Source: Victivallales bacterium
GTDB taxonomy: Bacteria; Verrucomicrobiota; Lentisphaeria; Oligosphaerales; Oligosphaeraceae
Assembly (NCBI GenBank): GCA_017417585.1
Contig: JAFPYX010000073.1
Location: 1-33,420 of the forward strand
Direction of reading: 5' to 3'
DNA: 33,420 nucleotides
Each line of letters starts with the position of its first letter. Positions within the stretch are counted from its first letter, which is position 1. This document shows positions 31,495-33,420 of this stretch, piece by piece. Under the pieces are notes generated by a model that saw nothing but the letters and a program-made list of their open reading frames with translations, searched no databases and had not been told where the DNA came from. The translations under genes and the position numbers were made by a program.

Positions 31495-33282
31495 CTATTG
31501 TTGCTCGACAACAGCTTTTCTTGGTCGTCCACGCTTGCGCTTGACGACTTCTCGCGAGACATATCTCCTCTCGCATCCTTTTGGCGGCGTGAAACCGAAT
31601 GCATCGCAGATGTCGTTCTGCATGCCGACGAACGGCGTGACATGCTTTGCCCGGTTGGTGTGCTCCACGCATCGGATGGAGCGCATCTCGTCGAGGATGT
31701 CCAGCGAGGTGCGGAAGGACTTGTGGAGCGCCGTGCTTCTCCAGACATGGCGGACATGCGAGCTTAGAATGAGCGCGACGAAAAGAATGAACAGGCGTCC
31801 GGTCTTCCCGTCCTCCGACCAGTTACGCTGCCGGTCCGCCCCCATCTGGTCTTTCATCTGCTGGAAATACTTTTCCTGCTCGTCGCGCAGACGGTAGTTT
31901 CCGTATGCGGTCGGCGCGTCCCAGTCCAGGCAATGCGTCAGTATGGCAAAGAAGCCGGAATACCGCCTGGCGCGCTCGATCTTCTTCTCGTCACGGCTGT
32001 ATCCTGTAAGAATGCGTTTCTGCGCGTCGTATTCCAGAGAGAAGTAGCAGAACTGCCGTTTCAGGACGGCATCCGCGTCCAGCAGCTCTCCTGAGGCCTT
32101 CATGGCGGCAAGATCCGTCTCCTGCTTCAGTATCTCAATGTCCAGTTCGACCATTTCCTCCCCGCGCCTCGCCGAGTCGAAGAACAAATTGAGCTTCAGC
32201 CTGTCCGACTTGTGCACGCAGTTCCCGTTTCCCTTCACGTCATGGCGCATATCATACTGCCTATGGTAGAGCCTTGTGTCCGGATCCAGCTCCATGCCAT
32301 CCGGCCTTGCGCCGAAATCACCGAACTCCAGTATCTTCTCGCTGATAAAGTCCTGCTGTATCTTGACCGCCGACACGAAGGGGATATGCTTCAGAATGCA
32401 GCCCTCGAGATTCCGGAGCGACTCGTAGCCGCGGTCGGTAATGAAGATGATGCCCGTGAAACCGGCGTGCTCAAGATCCGCCAGGATGGTTGGCAGGCTC
32501 CGCGAATCCGGCATGTTCCCCGGGAAGGAACGGTAGTACAGGGGCATGTGGCTGTCAAGGGTGTAGACAACGACCTCCGTGGTGTGAGGCATGGGAAGCC
32601 TTTCCTTGTTCCTCCCCCAGCGTATGTCCGTGAGCGAGTCGCCGTACGCGGTCCTGGTCGTCGAGTCGACGGCGCACATCTGCCCTCCGCGCAGCCTGGA
32701 GGCACGGCATTGGAGAAAAGCCAGCCTGTGCCCCTCCGTGATGGACTGCGTCAAAAGGGTGATGTTCTTGGCCGACAACTCCATTGAGGATGGCGTCCTG
32801 GCTATGCGCTGCCACCTTTCCACGCGGCTGTAGTTGAACTTGGTGACATACGGAAACATCGCCAGGGTCAGTATGGCGTCGGCCATCTCCTTGTTCCCGT
32901 CAAAGGCGACCATGAGATCCTGTCTGACGCCAGTCTTCTCCGCAACCTGCTCAAGCAGCCAGATGTCGCCGTACAGGCGGTTCTTCGCCTCGTCGCCGTA
33001 CTCGGGACGTCCCTGGCCTCTCATGCCGGAAAGGCTTTGAAGCTCGTGCGTGTCGCATCCTTCGGGGAAGATGTACTTCTCCCGCTCCGACGGGGGCAGG
33101 AGAATGAACTCGGAAAACGGATGGAAGACATTGTCCGTCAGCGTCCCCCAGTGGACATGGCGGAAAACCTTCCTGCCGGTCTTCCCGTCGACGCGCGGCA
33201 CCTGGGTGCTGGCGTAGACGTGGCCGTTCAGCTTGTGCGGCTTGATCGTATATGGAAAAAGAGGGTTGCTTGGTCGTCCCAT
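31495..33282 (-). CDS. IS4/IS1634-family DDE transposase
   Basis: A 595-residue transposase. DDE residues are D206 (CAVDSTT), D283 (FITDRGY) and E470, the last within YRLRDEQEKYFQQMK, which fits the IS4-superfamily Y-(2)-R-(3)-E-(6)-K signature. An N-terminal part of about 190 residues probably binds the ends, and the C-terminus is basic with a KRKRGRPRK AT-hook-like motif. AAGGAG lies 6 nt before the ATG at 33282, and a promoter lies at 33318-33345. The frame is intact, so the element may be active. Its stop codon is one base inside the left inverted repeat boundary. Length and motif favour the IS1634 group over classical IS4. Confidence 0.93.
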   Translation of the reverse strand: MGRPSNPLFPYTIKPHKLNGHVYASTQVPRVDGKTGRKVFRHVHWGTLTDNVFHPFSEFILLPPSEREKYIFPEGCDTHELQSLSGMRGQGRPEYGDEAKNRLYGDIWLLEQVAEKTGVRQDLMVAFDGNKEMADAILTLAMFPYVTKFNYSRVERWQRIARTPSSMELSAKNITLLTQSITEGHRLAFLQCRASRLRGGQMCAVDSTTRTAYGDSLTDIRWGRNKERLPMPHTTEVVVYTLDSHMPLYYRSFPGNMPDSRSLPTILADLEHAGFTGIIFITDRGYESLRNLEGCILKHIPFVSAVKIQQDFISEKILEFGDFGARPDGMELDPDTRLYHRQYDMRHDVKGNGNCVHKSDRLKLNLFFDSARRGEEMVELDIEILKQETDLAAMKASGELLDADAVLKRQFCYFSLEYDAQKRILTGYSRDEKKIERARRYSGFFAILTHCLDWDAPTAYGNYRLRDEQEKYFQQMKDQMGADRQRNWSEDGKTGRLFILFVALILSSHVRHVWRSTALHKSFRTSLDILDEMRSIRCVEHTNRAKHVTPFVGMQNDICDAFGFTPPKGCERRYVSREVVKRKRGRPRKAVVEQQ

Positions 33283-33317
33283 CGGCGTCTCCTTGAAGAA
33301 AACTCGTAACTATTATA

Positions 33318-33345
33318 AATATAATAATAACAAGAAATATTTCAA
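33318..33345 (-). promoter_or_regulatory. Transposase promoter candidate
   Basis: Read on the minus strand: TTGAAA (33340-33345), 16 bp, TATATT (33318-33323), inside the IS and 36 nt before the start codon. It lies in the AT-rich stretch between the right inverted repeat and the gene. Confidence 0.5.
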
Positions 33346-33389
33346 GGGAGAAGATGAGATTGTTAAGCGGAAAAACGGTGAAAATGACT

Positions 33390-33420
33390 GTTTCTATTAT
33401 AAAAAAATGGAAAACTCACG
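33390..33420 (-). repeat. Right terminal inverted repeat of IS
   Basis: It ends AAAACTCACG at the last base of the window and mirrors 31463-31493 with no mismatch. The repeat could extend beyond the window. Confidence 0.95.

Larger units (their letters stand above)
31463..33420 (-). mobile_element. Complete IS4/IS1634-type insertion sequence
   Basis: A 1958-bp element with one transposase gene and perfect 31-bp terminal inverted repeats at 31463-31493 and 33390-33420. The right end coincides with the end of the window, so a target-site duplication cannot be examined. It sits next to the candidate oriC. Confidence 0.92.

Overview
The window (about 33.4 kb, GC-rich genes with AT-rich spacers) looks like a chromosomal contig of an anaerobic, probably gut-associated bacterium of the Lentisphaerota/Verrucomicrobiota group (Victivallis-like). 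This is inferred from gene content: an unusually large number of pseudopilin-like proteins with FTLIELL N-termini and H-X9-DG C-termini, a desulfoferrodoxin-type superoxide reductase, a GH78 alpha-L-rhamnosidase and the MEP pathway gene ispE. No database search was possible. Both ends lie in repeats (a heptamer array at 4-87 and the inverted repeat of an insertion sequence ending at 33420), so the window may be a whole assembly contig broken at repeats.

Layout. 1-2548: a PHP-domain histidinol-phosphatase-like gene, then two related small XRE-type regulators facing each other across a tRNA-Gln(UUG) and its terminator. 2751-5272 (minus): an HD-domain phosphohydrolase followed 8 nt later by an FtsW/RodA-type glycosyltransferase. 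5504-15343 (plus): rhamnosidase, beta-CASP metallo-beta-lactamase RNase, an EF-hand membrane protein, a LolA-like secreted protein, a HELTH-motif membrane protein overlapping a secreted C39-like cysteine peptidase, IspE and superoxide reductase. 15456-20467 (minus): five H-X9-DG pseudopilin paralogues. 20499-29497 (minus): two GspG-like pseudopilins and a minor pseudopilin set in GspH-I-J-K-like order, headed by a 689-residue secreted protein. 29795-30916 (minus): dnaN. 31086-31259: a cluster of DnaA-box-like sites that may be part of oriC. 31463-33420: an IS4/IS1634-type insertion sequence with perfect 31-bp ends.

How the genes fit together. The minus-strand block 29497-15456 reads as a type II secretion/type IV pilus-like pseudopilus module: GspH/I/J/K-like tip proteins, GspG-like subunits and a set of H-X9-DG pseudopilins. 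No ATPase, platform protein, secretin or prepilin peptidase is in the window, so these must be encoded elsewhere. The plus-strand block is mostly cell-envelope and housekeeping functions.

The most unusual features are in the spacers and the pilin N-termini. Several intergenic spacers are built from short tandem repeats of 7 or 9 nt, and two unrelated operons carry the same kind of intercistronic inverted element made of GTTTAAA-like heptads. None of the ten pseudopilins with an FT(L/V)xE motif has the classical glycine before the predicted cleavage site. One pseudopilin promoter has three GGACA boxes at exact 10-bp spacing.
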